From an uncultured Bacteroidia bacterium (GTDB lineage Bacteria > Bacteroidota > Bacteroidia > Bacteroidales > UBA932): a stretch of 64,000 bases of DNA. This document shows positions 16,275 through 24,595 of the stretch, in pieces; positions within the stretch are counted from its first letter, which is position 1, and every line of letters begins with the position of its first letter. The stretch spans positions 124,001 through 188,000 of the forward strand of contig CACYWN010000001.1 in assembly GCA_902778105.1 (NCBI GenBank), read 5' to 3'. The notes under the pieces are model-generated. The model saw only the letters and a list, made by a program, of their open reading frames with translations. It ran no database searches and was not told the origin of the DNA. The translations under genes and the position numbers were made by a program.

Positions 16275-17951
16275 TTATTCCATCAACTTTTTGTATTTGA
16301 AGCGCTTGGGCTCCACATCACCCAGGCGCATCTTTTTGTTGGCCTCGTATTCGGAATAGTTGCCGTCGAAGAAGACGACCTGCGAGTCGCCTTCGAAGGC
16401 GAGGATGTGTGTGGCGATGCGGTCCAGGAACCAGCGGTCGTGGGAGACCACGACGGCGCAGCCCGCGAAGCCGTCCAGACCCTCTTCCAGGGCGCGGATG
16501 GTATTGACATCCACGTCGTTGGTGGGTTCGTCCAGGAGGAGGACGTTGCCTTCGTCCTTGAGGGTTAGGGCCAGGTGGAGGCGGTTCCGCTCACCGCCGG
16601 AGAGGACCCCGCACAGCTTTTCCTGGTCGGCTCCGGAGAAATTGAAGCGGGACACCCAGGAACGGGCGTTGATGTCGCGGTTCCCGAGGCGCACCCATTC
16701 GGAGTTCCCCGCAATCGTCTCATAGACCGTCTTGTCCGGGTCGATGGACTTGTGCTGCTGGTCCACGTAGGCGATCTTCACCGTCTCGCCGATCTCGATG
16801 GTGCCGGTGTCCGGCTTTTCGATGCCCATGATGAGACGGAAGAGGGTGGTCTTGCCGGCGCCGTTCGGGCCGATGACGCCCACGATGCCTGCGGGAGGCA
16901 GTTCGAAGGTCAGATGTTCGAACAGCACCTTGCCGTCATAGGCTTTGGAAACGTCGTTGAACCGGATGACCTTGTTGCCGAGGTGCGGTCCGTTGGGAAT
17001 GTAGATTTCGAGGTTCGCTTCCTTCTGCTTCACATCGGCCGAGGCCAGTTTCTCGTAGGCGCCCAGACGGGCCTTCTGCTTGGCCTGGCGTGCCTTCGGG
17101 GCCATCCGAACCCACTCCAGCTCGCGTTCCAGCGTCTTCCGGCGCTTGGATTCCTGCTTTTCTTCGAGGGCGAGCCGCTTGGTCTTCTGGTCCAGCCAGG
17201 AGGAATAGTTCCCCTTCCACGGGATGCCCTCGCCACGGTCCAGTTCCAGGATCCAGCCGGCTACGTTGTCCAGGAAGTAGCGGTCGTGGGTGACGGCGAT
17301 GACCGTACCCTTGTACTGCTGCAGATGCGCTTCCAGCCACTGGATGGACTCGGTGTCCAGGTGGTTCGTGGGCTCGTCCAGCAGGAGGACGTCCGGCTGC
17401 TGCAGCAGGAGGCGGCACAGTGCGACGCGGCGGCGCTCACCGCCGGAAAGGGTGCGGATTTTCGCATCCGAAGGCGGGCACTGGAGGGCGTCCATCGCCC
17501 GCTCCAGCTTCGCATCAATTTCCCAACCATCCAGGTGCTCAATGAGTTCCGTGAGTTCGCCCTGGCGCTCGATGAGGCGGTTCATCTCGTCATCGTCCAT
17601 GGGCTCCATGAACTTCATGGAGATGTCGTTGTATTCCGCAAGGACGTCCATCACTTCCTGCACGCCCTCCTGGACCACCTCGATGACGGTCTTGTCCGGG
17701 TCCATCTCCGGTTCCTGGGCGAGATATCCGACCGTGTAACCCGGCGCCCAGACGACCTCGCCCTTGTAGGATTTCTCCACCCCGGCGATGATCTTCAGGA
17801 GCGTGGACTTACCGGATCCGTTCAGACCGATGATGCCGATCTTCGCCCCGTAGAAGAAGGAAAGGTAGATGTCCTTGAGGATGACTTTGTTGTTGTGGGG
17901 GAGGACTTTCCCCACCCCGTTCATCGAAAATATGATCTTTTCGTCTGCCAT
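16275..17951 (-). CDS. ettA: Energy-dependent translational throttle protein EttA (ABC-F)
   Basis: 558 residues, the normal length of EttA, starting MADEKIIFSMNGVGKVLPHN. Two ABC cassettes: Walker A GLNGSGKST and GPNGAGKTT, signatures LSGGERRRVAL and LSGGERNRLHL, Walker B LLLDEPTNHLD and LLLDEPTNDVD. Between them is the charged ABC-F linker (KRRKTLERELEWVRMAPKAR), and the first cassette contains the EttA arm region. There are no transmembrane segments. EttA binds the ribosomal E site and gates the first peptide bond according to ATP/ADP level. Convergent with GH43; divergent from the NUDIX gene, with both -7 boxes in a 30-base span. Confidence 0.95.
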   Translation of the reverse strand: MADEKIIFSMNGVGKVLPHNNKVILKDIYLSFFYGAKIGIIGLNGSGKSTLLKIIAGVEKSYKGEVVWAPGYTVGYLAQEPEMDPDKTVIEVVQEGVQEVMDVLAEYNDISMKFMEPMDDDEMNRLIERQGELTELIEHLDGWEIDAKLERAMDALQCPPSDAKIRTLSGGERRRVALCRLLLQQPDVLLLDEPTNHLDTESIQWLEAHLQQYKGTVIAVTHDRYFLDNVAGWILELDRGEGIPWKGNYSSWLDQKTKRLALEEKQESKRRKTLERELEWVRMAPKARQAKQKARLGAYEKLASADVKQKEANLEIYIPNGPHLGNKVIRFNDVSKAYDGKVLFEHLTFELPPAGIVGVIGPNGAGKTTLFRLIMGIEKPDTGTIEIGETVKIAYVDQQHKSIDPDKTVYETIAGNSEWVRLGNRDINARSWVSRFNFSGADQEKLCGVLSGGERNRLHLALTLKDEGNVLLLDEPTNDVDVNTIRALEEGLDGFAGCAVVVSHDRWFLDRIATHILAFEGDSQVVFFDGNYSEYEANKKMRLGDVEPKRFKYKKLME

Positions 17952-17967
17952 GGTGGTTGTATTTTTA

Positions 17968-17975
17968 CAAATATA
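17968..17975 (-). promoter_or_regulatory. -7 promoter element of ettA
   Basis: TATATTTG on the minus strand, 16 bases from the ATG at 17951. Confidence 0.55.
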
Positions 17976-17989
17976 CGGATTTTTTCCAT

Positions 17990-17997
17990 TATCTTTG
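17990..17997 (+). promoter_or_regulatory. -7 promoter element of the NUDIX gene
   Basis: TATCTTTG, 18 bases before ATG 18016. It faces away from the ettA promoter, so the two polymerases must compete for a very small region. Confidence 0.6.
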
Positions 17998-18015
17998 CGT
18001 AGGATTTACACGCAT

Positions 18016-18699
18016 ATGTACACTTATCAATACCCCCATCCGGCCGTTACGACCGACTGCGTCATTTTCGGATACGACCTTCGCGAAGGCCTGTCGATCC
18101 TCCTGGTCCAGCGCGGGATCGACCCTTTCAAGGGCCGCTGGGCCTTTCCGGGCGGTTTCCTCCGGATGGACGAGGATGCCGACACCGGCGCCCGGCGCGA
18201 ACTGATGGAAGAAACCGGCTTCGAGGCGGAGTCCATCACCCAGTTCGGCGCTTTCACCGCCGTGGACCGCGATCCGCGTGAGCGGGTGATTACCATCGCC
18301 TACCTGGCCCTGGTCCGGAAAGGCGATGTCCAGGGAGGGGATGATGCGGCCGACGCCCGCTGGTTCCCGGTGACGGCTGTCCCGCCGCTGGCTTTCGACC
18401 ATGACCGGATCCTGCGGATCGCCCTGGAGCAGCTCAAGGAGCAGATCCATTTCCGCCCTGTCGGTTTCGAACTGCTGCCGGAGGTGTTTACGATGTCCCA
18501 GCTCCAGGCCCTGTACGAGGCCATCCTGGGCGTCCGCTTTGACCGGCGGAATTTTGCCTCGAAGATGCTCAAACTGGGCCTCCTCCAGCCCACGGGGCAG
18601 CGTCCCGCGGATGCGGCGCGTCGGATTCCGCAGCTGTACCGGTTCAATCTGCAGAAGTATGACGATCTGAAGCAGGGCGGTTTCCGGCTCGAGTTCTAA
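18016..18699 (+). CDS. NUDIX hydrolase with NrtR-like C-terminal winged helix
   Basis: 227 residues from MYTYQYPHPAVTTDCVIFGY. The Nudix box is intact: a Gly, five residues, Glu (GFLRMDE), seven residues, then RELMEETGF. Residues ~150-225 (FELLPEVFTMSQLQALYEAI, RRNFASKMLKLGLL, RIPQLYRFN) form the winged-helix seen in NrtR-type regulators and ADP-ribose pyrophosphatase relatives. The protein may therefore hydrolyse or sense a nucleoside diphosphate such as ADP-ribose and control NAD or sugar genes. No NAD genes are adjacent, so the regulon is unknown. Its stop overlaps the stop of the convergent TIR gene by 4 bases. Confidence 0.88.
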   Translation: MYTYQYPHPAVTTDCVIFGYDLREGLSILLVQRGIDPFKGRWAFPGGFLRMDEDADTGARRELMEETGFEAESITQFGAFTAVDRDPRERVITIAYLALVRKGDVQGGDDAADARWFPVTAVPPLAFDHDRILRIALEQLKEQIHFRPVGFELLPEVFTMSQLQALYEAILGVRFDRRNFASKMLKLGLLQPTGQRPADAARRIPQLYRFNLQKYDDLKQGGFRLEF

Positions 18700-19667
18700 T
18701 AACGGAAGGTCTCCAGGAAGCGGGCCAGGTTCATGAATCCCTCGAACCAGTGGCCGACCACGACGAACGCGCATTTGACAACGAGATAGACGAGGAGGAG
18801 GTTCTCCGGGTCGTTCAGTTTCAGCATGACCTGTTCCTTGCTCATCTGGCGGAAAAAGCTTCTCCGCGTCGGGGTTTCGACGAGGCAGGAGAGGAAGAGG
18901 GCGCCCCATCCCAGGGCCAACAGGCCTGTACAAACGAACAAGTCGATCCGGTTCGTCAGGAATGCGGCGCACAGCACCAGCCCGACGAGCAGGGCGGGCA
19001 GGAGGAACAGGCAGCGCCGTTTCCGCAGCATCCTGAGCACATAGTAGATGGACAGCAACAGGGCGGTTTCTCCCACGAATCCGATGAGTCCGCCGATCAC
19101 CTCGCTGCTTTGGAGCGTCTTGGACCAGAGGAACAGGTAGGTGAGGAGGGCGTAAATGGCCGTGAGAACGACCAGGGCGGCATAGAGGATACCCGTGGTG
19201 AAGCGGGGGAGTGTCCCGAATTCGATCCCGTTGGTCTTGTCGATGTACGGATGCTTGATTTGCGTGACGATGCGCTCCAGGGCCTCTTTCTGCCCGAGTT
19301 CCATCCAGTCGATGTATTGGACGGAGGACAGGTACAGGCTCACGGCGTCGTCATACTGCGAATTGTCCAGCCGGACGGGAATGATGCGTTTCCCCAGCGT
19401 GACGGCCGTCCCGATTTCCCGCCGGGTCCATTCGGAGGCGTTGGCGGCTTCCGTGGACAGGAACAGGAATACTTCGCATTCCTTGATGTTGCGCGTGATG
19501 CGGGCTGCGTACGTATCCCCGCCGGCGAGTTGTTCACGGTCCAGCCAGTAACTGATACCTTCCTTCTGGAGCGCGTCGATAACTTTGTCGATGCAATTGC
19601 CCGGGATGGCACTGCCGTCCGGGGCAATGTAATCCTTTTTCGCGTAACTGATAAAGACTTGGGCCAT
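18696..19667 (-). CDS. TIR-domain protein with five C-terminal membrane segments
   Basis: 323 residues. TIR domain at residues ~1-135: box 1 AQVFISYAKKDY, then YWLDREQLAGGD and CEVFLFLSTEAANASEWTRREI, where the Glu of W-x-x-x-E aligns with the catalytic Glu of TIR NADases, followed by IIPVRLDNSQYDD. A short linker (NGIEFGTLPRF) leads to about five membrane segments: ILYAALVVLTAIYALLTYLF, VIGGLIGFVGETALLLSIYY, LFLLPALLVGLVLCAAFL, LFVCTGLLALGWGALFLSCL and LLLVYLVVKCAFVVVGHWF. The TIR should face the cytoplasm. Membrane TIR proteins occur in anti-phage defence and in general signalling; no partner gene (sirtuin-, SLOG- or cyclase-like) is adjacent. A TATCTTTG element lies only 7 bases before the ATG. 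Confidence 0.88.
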   Translation of the reverse strand: MAQVFISYAKKDYIAPDGSAIPGNCIDKVIDALQKEGISYWLDREQLAGGDTYAARITRNIKECEVFLFLSTEAANASEWTRREIGTAVTLGKRIIPVRLDNSQYDDAVSLYLSSVQYIDWMELGQKEALERIVTQIKHPYIDKTNGIEFGTLPRFTTGILYAALVVLTAIYALLTYLFLWSKTLQSSEVIGGLIGFVGETALLLSIYYVLRMLRKRRCLFLLPALLVGLVLCAAFLTNRIDLFVCTGLLALGWGALFLSCLVETPTRRSFFRQMSKEQVMLKLNDPENLLLVYLVVKCAFVVVGHWFEGFMNLARFLETFRY

Positions 19668-19674
19668 ACGTTTA

Positions 19675-19682
19675 CAAAGATA
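19675..19682 (-). promoter_or_regulatory. -7 promoter element of the TIR gene
   Basis: TATCTTTG on the minus strand, 7 bases from the ATG at 19667. Another TATCTTTG on the plus strand at 19697-19704 lies close by with no gene directly behind it. Confidence 0.5.
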
Positions 19683-19748
19683 CGAACTCCTGCGGATATC
19701 TTTGCCGGATCGCGAAAAAATAATTTTATGTAAATTTTACGCAAAAAA

Positions 19749-19780
19749 TTTGGAAGACTGGCGGAAAGTTCTTACTTTTG
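19749..19780 (+). promoter_or_regulatory. Promoter of creD
   Basis: TTTG -33 (19749-19752), 20-base spacer, TACTTTTG -7 (19773-19780): a full match to the Bacteroides promoter. ATG at 19803. Confidence 0.8.
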
Positions 19781-19802
19781 CGTAGAAATTACACAATTAA
19801 TT

Positions 19803-21065
19803 ATGAAACTGAAAGATTCCCTTCCCCTGAAGATCGCCCTGATGGGCGTGCTTGCCCTTTTGATGCTCATTCCGCTGGCGATGGTCCAGGGCCAGATCCG
19901 GGACCGCCAGATGGCGGCCGAATCCAGCCGGGACGAAGTCTCCGCCAGCTGGGGCCGCGCCCAGACGCTCACCGGCCCGGTCCTGAAGTTCTCCTACGAG
20001 ATGGAGCTCATCGACAAGGACCAGAAGAAGACGACGAAGGAGGCCACCGGGACGGTCTATCCCCGGAAGCTGTCCTATGAGATCGACACGCAGACCCAGA
20101 CCCTCCACCGCTCCATCTACGACATCATGGTCTATGGGGCCGATGTCGTCGTGACGGGTGATTTCGTGATCCCGGCATATCTCGCGAAGGAAAAGCTCAC
20201 GGAACAAACCGTATCGATGGGGCTGAGCGACCTCCGGGGCATCGAGGGCAGCGTGGACATTGCGCTGGGGGAGAAATCCTATTCCTTCCATTCCGGCTCG
20301 GGCAGCAAGGTCAGTCCCTATTCGGAAGCCGAGACCAAGGCCTCGCTCTCCGAACCCATTGACATGGACGTGGCCCTGATGGATGGAAAGACGGTTCTGC
20401 CGTTCCGGCTTACTTACCGCGTGAAGGGATCTTCTTCCCTGATGGTCCGTCCGTACGGCGAAACCACGGAGGTCAAAATGCGCTCCAACTGCCCGGATCC
20501 GTCTTTCACCGGCGACTTCCTCCCGTCGGAGCGTGAAGTGACGGCGGACGGATTCACGGCCCGCTGGTCGGTGACCGAAATCAACCGCGGCAATCCTGAC
20601 GACACCTCTTTCGGCGTGAACATGCTCCAGGGCGTCACCCAGTACCAGCAGACCACCCGGTCGGCCAAATACGGCATCCTCGTGATCCTGCTGGTGTTCA
20701 TCGCCGGACTGGCTGTGGAACTCGTAGGCAAGAAGAAGATCGACCTGGTGCAGTACCTCGTGATCGGCCTGTCCCTCGTGCTCTTCTATGCCCTGGTGCT
20801 GTCCTTCTCCGAGTTCATGCGCTTCCCGGTGGCCTATGCCCTGGCCGCCCTGATGACCATCGCCGCCCTCTTCGGCTACTTCCGCGGCATCCTCCGGGAC
20901 AAGACAGCCTACCTGCTCACGGCCCTGGTCACCCTGGCCTATGTACTCAGTTACATCCTCCTCCAGATGGAAACCTACGCCCTCATCGCCGGCACGCTGG
21001 TCCTGTTCTTCCTCCTGGTGGGCATCATGTACCTCACCCGCAACCTGAATCAACGGGCGGAGTAA
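19803..21065 (+). CDS. creD: CreD-family inner-membrane protein
   Basis: 420 residues. An N-terminal membrane anchor (LKIALMGVLALLMLIPLAMV) and the CreD hallmark block QIRDRQMAAESSRDEVSASW lead to LTGPVLKFSY. A large periplasmic domain follows, with five C-terminal membrane segments (AKYGILVILLVFIAGLAVEL; YLVIGLSLVLFYALVLSFSE; VAYALAALMTIAALFGYF; TAYLLTALVTLAYVLSYILL; YALIAGTLVLFFLLVGIMYL). CreD is an envelope-stress protein, in E. coli under CreBC control. No creBC or small winged-helix regulator gene is next to it here. It has its own well-formed promoter and ends 3 bases before the convergent GH95 gene. Confidence 0.93.
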   Translation: MKLKDSLPLKIALMGVLALLMLIPLAMVQGQIRDRQMAAESSRDEVSASWGRAQTLTGPVLKFSYEMELIDKDQKKTTKEATGTVYPRKLSYEIDTQTQTLHRSIYDIMVYGADVVVTGDFVIPAYLAKEKLTEQTVSMGLSDLRGIEGSVDIALGEKSYSFHSGSGSKVSPYSEAETKASLSEPIDMDVALMDGKTVLPFRLTYRVKGSSSLMVRPYGETTEVKMRSNCPDPSFTGDFLPSEREVTADGFTARWSVTEINRGNPDDTSFGVNMLQGVTQYQQTTRSAKYGILVILLVFIAGLAVELVGKKKIDLVQYLVIGLSLVLFYALVLSFSEFMRFPVAYALAALMTIAALFGYFRGILRDKTAYLLTALVTLAYVLSYILLQMETYALIAGTLVLFFLLVGIMYLTRNLNQRAE

Positions 21066-21068
21066 AAC

Positions 21069-23381
21069 CTACCGTTCCTGGAAGGAAACGACCTTGCCGT
21101 CTTTCCAGAAGATGTCCAGGGTCTTTCCTTTCCGGGTGCGGATTCCCTTGATGGATCCGGTGGGCCAGGCCGAGGGCATGGTGCCGCGCGGGTTGTCATT
21201 GAGCATGAGCATCTCCATGACACCGGCGCAGCCGCCGAAGTTCCCGTCGATCTGGAACGGGGAGTGGGCGTCGAAGAGGTTCGGGTAGGTGCCGCCGCCG
21301 CGGCGGGCGTCCGGCCCGCGGTAGCGGTCGGGGCTCACGTAGCGGAGAAGGCGCCGGAACATCTTGTAGGCATTCTCCGTATCACCCAGTCGGGCGTACA
21401 GGTTGATGCGCCAGCCACAGCTCCAGCCGGTGGTCTCGAAGCCTCTGATTTCCAAGGTCTTCAGTGCTGCTTCTGCAAAAGGTCCGGTCGTAATCTGGTG
21501 GCCGGGGTAGGCACCGATAAGGTGCGACTGGTGCCGATGGTGCGGGTCCTCGTCCTTCCAGTCGTGATACCATTCCTGCAGTTTGCCTTCGGCGTCGACC
21601 TGGTAGGGCTGGAGCTGAACGACGGTTTTCGCCGCTTCGTCGGCAAAGTCCGGATCCACGCCCAGTGCCCGTGCGGCCAGCATTGCATCGGTAACGCATT
21701 CATTGACAAGGGCCAGGTCCGCCGTGGCGCCGTACAGGCTGGCGCCGTGGAAGCCCTCGGGCGTTACGTAACGGTTCTCGGGCGAGGTCCCGGGGGAGGT
21801 GACCAGCCGGCCGTCCTTCTCCACGAGCCAGTCCATGCAGAACTCTGCAGCACCCTTCAGCACGGGGTAGTCGCGCTCCAGGGCGGCCCGGTCGCGGGTG
21901 TAGAGGTAATGCTCCCAGATGTGGGTGGAGAGCCAGGCGCCGCCCATCGTCCAGTTGGCCCAGGACGGGTCGCCGGTACCCAGGCCCACGGGGGTGGCCA
22001 TCGCCCAGATGTCGGAATTGTGTCCGGCGTTCCAGCCCCGGGTGGCGCCGTACAGGCGGCGGGAGACAGGTTCGCCGTTCTTGCTCAGGTTATGGATGAA
22101 GGAAAGCAGGACTTCGTGCATTTCAGGCAGGGCGGCTGCTTCCGCAGGCCAGTAGTTCTCCTCCAGGTTGATGTTGATCGTGTAGTTGCAGCTCCACGGC
22201 GGGTCCATGCTTTCATTCCACAGACCCTGCAGGTTCGCCGGGACCCCTTCCGTCCGGGAAGAGGAAATCAGGAGATATCTACCGTACTGATAATAAAGCG
22301 CTTCCAGCTCTGGGTTCGCTTCGCCGAGGTCCGTGTAACGCTTGAGCTGGACGTCGGTGGGAAGGACGCGGACGGAGTCCGGCGTCGCGCCCAGGTCGAT
22401 GGAGACGCGGTCGAAAAACTCCTTGTAGTCGGCCTCATGACGGGAGAGAAGGCGGGTGTAACCGGCCTCCCGGACTCGCTGCAGGTTCGCATCGGCCAGG
22501 GCCTGGTACGGCTTTCCCTCCTTCACCGGATCCTTGTCGAACCCGTTGAAACTCGTGGAATTAACCACGTACAGGGTGGCTTCACGGACGCCGTTCAGAA
22601 CCAATGCACCGTCGGCCAGGGAGACATTGCCACCGGAAGCGTCGGCATAGACGCGCGTACGGAAATGGATGCCCCGATCCGGGTCGTACCAGTATTTCTC
22701 CGGACTGGCCTGGGTATGCGGGTAGTATCCCGGGTAGGTGTGCCAGGCGACGTAGCCGTCGACGGCGAGGCCCGCCTCCGATGCCGAAGATTCATGCGGC
22801 AGGGGAGTATCCAGCGATACCCGGGCATTCACGGGCGCTTCCGAGACGATATGGACGACGATCACCGAGTCTGGCGCCGAGGCAAAAACTTCGCTCCGGA
22901 ACAGGGCGCCGTCCCGCAGGTACGAGACCGTAGCTACGGCGCGGGAAAGGTCCAGGGTACGCGTATAGTTCTCCACGGCGCAGGTATCATAATCGATCCG
23001 GAGCGTCCCCAGCGGCATGTAGCTTTCGCTGAAATGCCCCTGCAGGCCTCTCTGGAGCTGTTCGGCTGCGGCATAGTCCTCGCGGTCCAGCGCCTCGCGG
23101 GCGGCCTTCAGGGCTTCCGCCCCGTCGCCCCCGAGTCCCAGGTTCTTGATGTCCGGATGCTCCGGTCCCTTGTCCGGCTCGCCGGTCCAGAGGGTAATGT
23201 CGTTCAAGGAGAGATGCTCGTGGACGGGATCGCCGTAGACCATGGCGCCCAGGCGTCCGTTGCCCACGGGGAGGGCTTCTTCGAAGAAGGCCGCAGGCTG
23301 GTCATAGTGCAGGGTCAGTCCGCGCTGCGGAGCGGCCGTACAGGCCGTCAGGAGCAGCAGGAAGGGGATGAATCGTTTCAT
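21069..23381 (-). CDS. GH95 alpha-L-fucosidase / alpha-L-galactosidase lipoprotein
   Basis: 770 residues from ATG 23381 (MKRFIPFLLLLTACTAAP), lipobox LTAC. GH95 domains: N-terminal beta-sandwich (HYDQPAAFFEEALPVGNGRLG; LSLNDITLWTGEP), helical (alpha/alpha)6 barrel and C-terminal region. Catalytic positions known from GH95 are visible: the two Asn in NYTININLEENYW, the Glu in TSPGTSPENRY and the Asp in SPFQIDGNFGG. It removes alpha-1,2-linked L-fucose or L-galactose from host glycans or plant xyloglucan/pectin. Its start codon shares a base with the stop of the esterase gene upstream (TAATG), so the two are coupled. Substrate choice cannot be read from the sequence. Confidence 0.95.
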   Translation of the reverse strand: MKRFIPFLLLLTACTAAPQRGLTLHYDQPAAFFEEALPVGNGRLGAMVYGDPVHEHLSLNDITLWTGEPDKGPEHPDIKNLGLGGDGAEALKAAREALDREDYAAAEQLQRGLQGHFSESYMPLGTLRIDYDTCAVENYTRTLDLSRAVATVSYLRDGALFRSEVFASAPDSVIVVHIVSEAPVNARVSLDTPLPHESSASEAGLAVDGYVAWHTYPGYYPHTQASPEKYWYDPDRGIHFRTRVYADASGGNVSLADGALVLNGVREATLYVVNSTSFNGFDKDPVKEGKPYQALADANLQRVREAGYTRLLSRHEADYKEFFDRVSIDLGATPDSVRVLPTDVQLKRYTDLGEANPELEALYYQYGRYLLISSSRTEGVPANLQGLWNESMDPPWSCNYTININLEENYWPAEAAALPEMHEVLLSFIHNLSKNGEPVSRRLYGATRGWNAGHNSDIWAMATPVGLGTGDPSWANWTMGGAWLSTHIWEHYLYTRDRAALERDYPVLKGAAEFCMDWLVEKDGRLVTSPGTSPENRYVTPEGFHGASLYGATADLALVNECVTDAMLAARALGVDPDFADEAAKTVVQLQPYQVDAEGKLQEWYHDWKDEDPHHRHQSHLIGAYPGHQITTGPFAEAALKTLEIRGFETTGWSCGWRINLYARLGDTENAYKMFRRLLRYVSPDRYRGPDARRGGGTYPNLFDAHSPFQIDGNFGGCAGVMEMLMLNDNPRGTMPSAWPTGSIKGIRTRKGKTLDIFWKDGKVVSFQER

Positions 23382-24466
23382 TATTCGACAGTTTTGTTTT
23401 CCATCGGCCAACCGGTGATGGTGGAGAGGACGGGAATGAGGGAATAGGCCTTTTTCACGTGGCCGGAATAGTTCGGATGCCAGGAGGCGCCGAGGTCGGC
23501 CTCGTCGTCATGGACCCGTTCGGGAAGTCCGGCCAGATAGACCGCGGAAAGGCCGCAGGTCTCCACGACGCCGCGGACGTAGTCATACAGCACCTGACTG
23601 TGGCGCGGGACCACGCACAGGATGGGATGTCCCTCCCCATAATGCTCCTTGGCTGCCCGGAGGATACGCAGGTATCCGGACTTGAACTCCGGGTAGCCGG
23701 GCTGCCTTCCGGTGGAGAAGTCATTGGTTCCCAGGTAGATAATCGTGATGTCGGGCTTCGGCCCCCGGAAATCCCAGACCGGTTCCCGGGCGAGGTCGAA
23801 GGTCTGGAGATACCGGTCGGGCATGTGCCAGCCGCGGACGGCGTCGTTGTAGTTGCGGTCGATGCCCATTCCCGAGTGGGCGACCCGGAGGATGTCGGCG
23901 CCGAAGTAGCGGCCCAGGACGTCGGCATAGGTCTTGGCGGGATTCTCGTCTTCCGGCCGGAAGGGATCCTCCCGGACGCTGTTCTCCGAGCCGTAGCCGC
24001 AGGTGTAGGAATCGCCCACGACCTCGATGAGACGCTCTTTCGTCCCTTCCGCCTGAAGGAACTGGCCCTCAGCCTCGAAGGTGTGGAAAGCGGCCCGTCC
24101 CTGCTCGCCCTCGGTGCGTTTCTGGATGATGATCCGGTGGGGGAGAGGCTTCCGTTCTTTCTGCCGGAACAGCACGAGGGTGGTATCCCGGTCGATGATG
24201 ACGACCCTGTCCGGTTCTGCGGAAGGGTCCCGGTCGATCCAGACGTTGAAATAATCCTTCCCCGTGTCTCCGGCCTCTAGGGCCAGGTAGCCGCCGGTGA
24301 AGGCGACGCGGGCATAGACGCCGCTCCAGTCGAAGGAAACAGTCCCTTCCGTGACGGAGGTGCGTCCGACAAAGGTGATGCGGCTGTCGGTGGCCGGTAC
24401 TTTTTCCCGGGCGGCAGCGGTGCAGGCCACGGCGGCCAGGACGAACAAGGCGATGATGCGTTTCAT
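23381..24466 (-). CDS. SGNH-hydrolase carbohydrate esterase (CE2-like)
   Basis: 361 residues from ATG 24466, signal MKRIIALFVLAAVACTAAA (VACT could be a lipobox). Residues ~25-150 are an N-terminal jelly-roll domain (RITFVGRTSVTEGTVSFDW; GDTGKDYFNVWIDRD), and residues ~160-355 an SGNH domain with catalytic Ser in GDSYTCGYGSE, block III IIYLGTNDFS, and His in SWHPNYSGH. This two-domain order is that of CE2 acetyl esterases, which remove acetyl groups from xylan, mannan or glucan. First gene of an operon with GH95. Its promoter is well formed and the ATG lies only 4 bases beyond the -7 box. Confidence 0.9.
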   Translation of the reverse strand: MKRIIALFVLAAVACTAAAREKVPATDSRITFVGRTSVTEGTVSFDWSGVYARVAFTGGYLALEAGDTGKDYFNVWIDRDPSAEPDRVVIIDRDTTLVLFRQKERKPLPHRIIIQKRTEGEQGRAAFHTFEAEGQFLQAEGTKERLIEVVGDSYTCGYGSENSVREDPFRPEDENPAKTYADVLGRYFGADILRVAHSGMGIDRNYNDAVRGWHMPDRYLQTFDLAREPVWDFRGPKPDITIIYLGTNDFSTGRQPGYPEFKSGYLRILRAAKEHYGEGHPILCVVPRHSQVLYDYVRGVVETCGLSAVYLAGLPERVHDDEADLGASWHPNYSGHVKKAYSLIPVLSTITGWPMENKTVE

Positions 24467-24470
24467 AGCC

Positions 24471-24502
24471 GAAAGATAGGAAAATTTCGCAGGGCGTTCA
24501 AA
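24471..24502 (-). promoter_or_regulatory. Promoter of the CE2/GH95 operon
   Basis: TTTG -33 (24499-24502, minus strand), 20-base spacer, TATCTTTC -7 (24471-24478; last base off consensus). Only 4 bases separate it from the ATG. Confidence 0.65.
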
Positions 24503-24536
24503 TTTTAGCACAAATAGTTCAAAACAGGTTTTGGAA

Positions 24537-24567
24537 TTTGACGGATACCCTTTATTTCGTAAGTTTG
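24537..24567 (+). promoter_or_regulatory. Promoter of the GH3 gene
   Basis: TTTG (24537-24540), 19-base spacer, TAAGTTTG (24560-24567); ATG at 24596. Confidence 0.75.
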
Positions 24568-24595
24568 CGTCCAGAATAACCAATTAAACCGACAT

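Noticed and set aside
18696..19667. Complete TIR-based anti-phage system (Thoeris-like)
   Set aside because: No SLOG, sirtuin, cyclase or other effector partner is adjacent; neighbours are NUDIX and creD with separate promoters.
19697..19704. Separate plus-strand promoter TATCTTTG between TIR and creD
   Set aside because: No gene starts directly after it and creD has a better promoter at 19749-19780; possibly a chance match or an upstream start for creD.
21264..23447. 727-codon plus-strand frame
   Set aside because: Antisense to GH95, which has all its catalytic motifs; no recognisable protein features.
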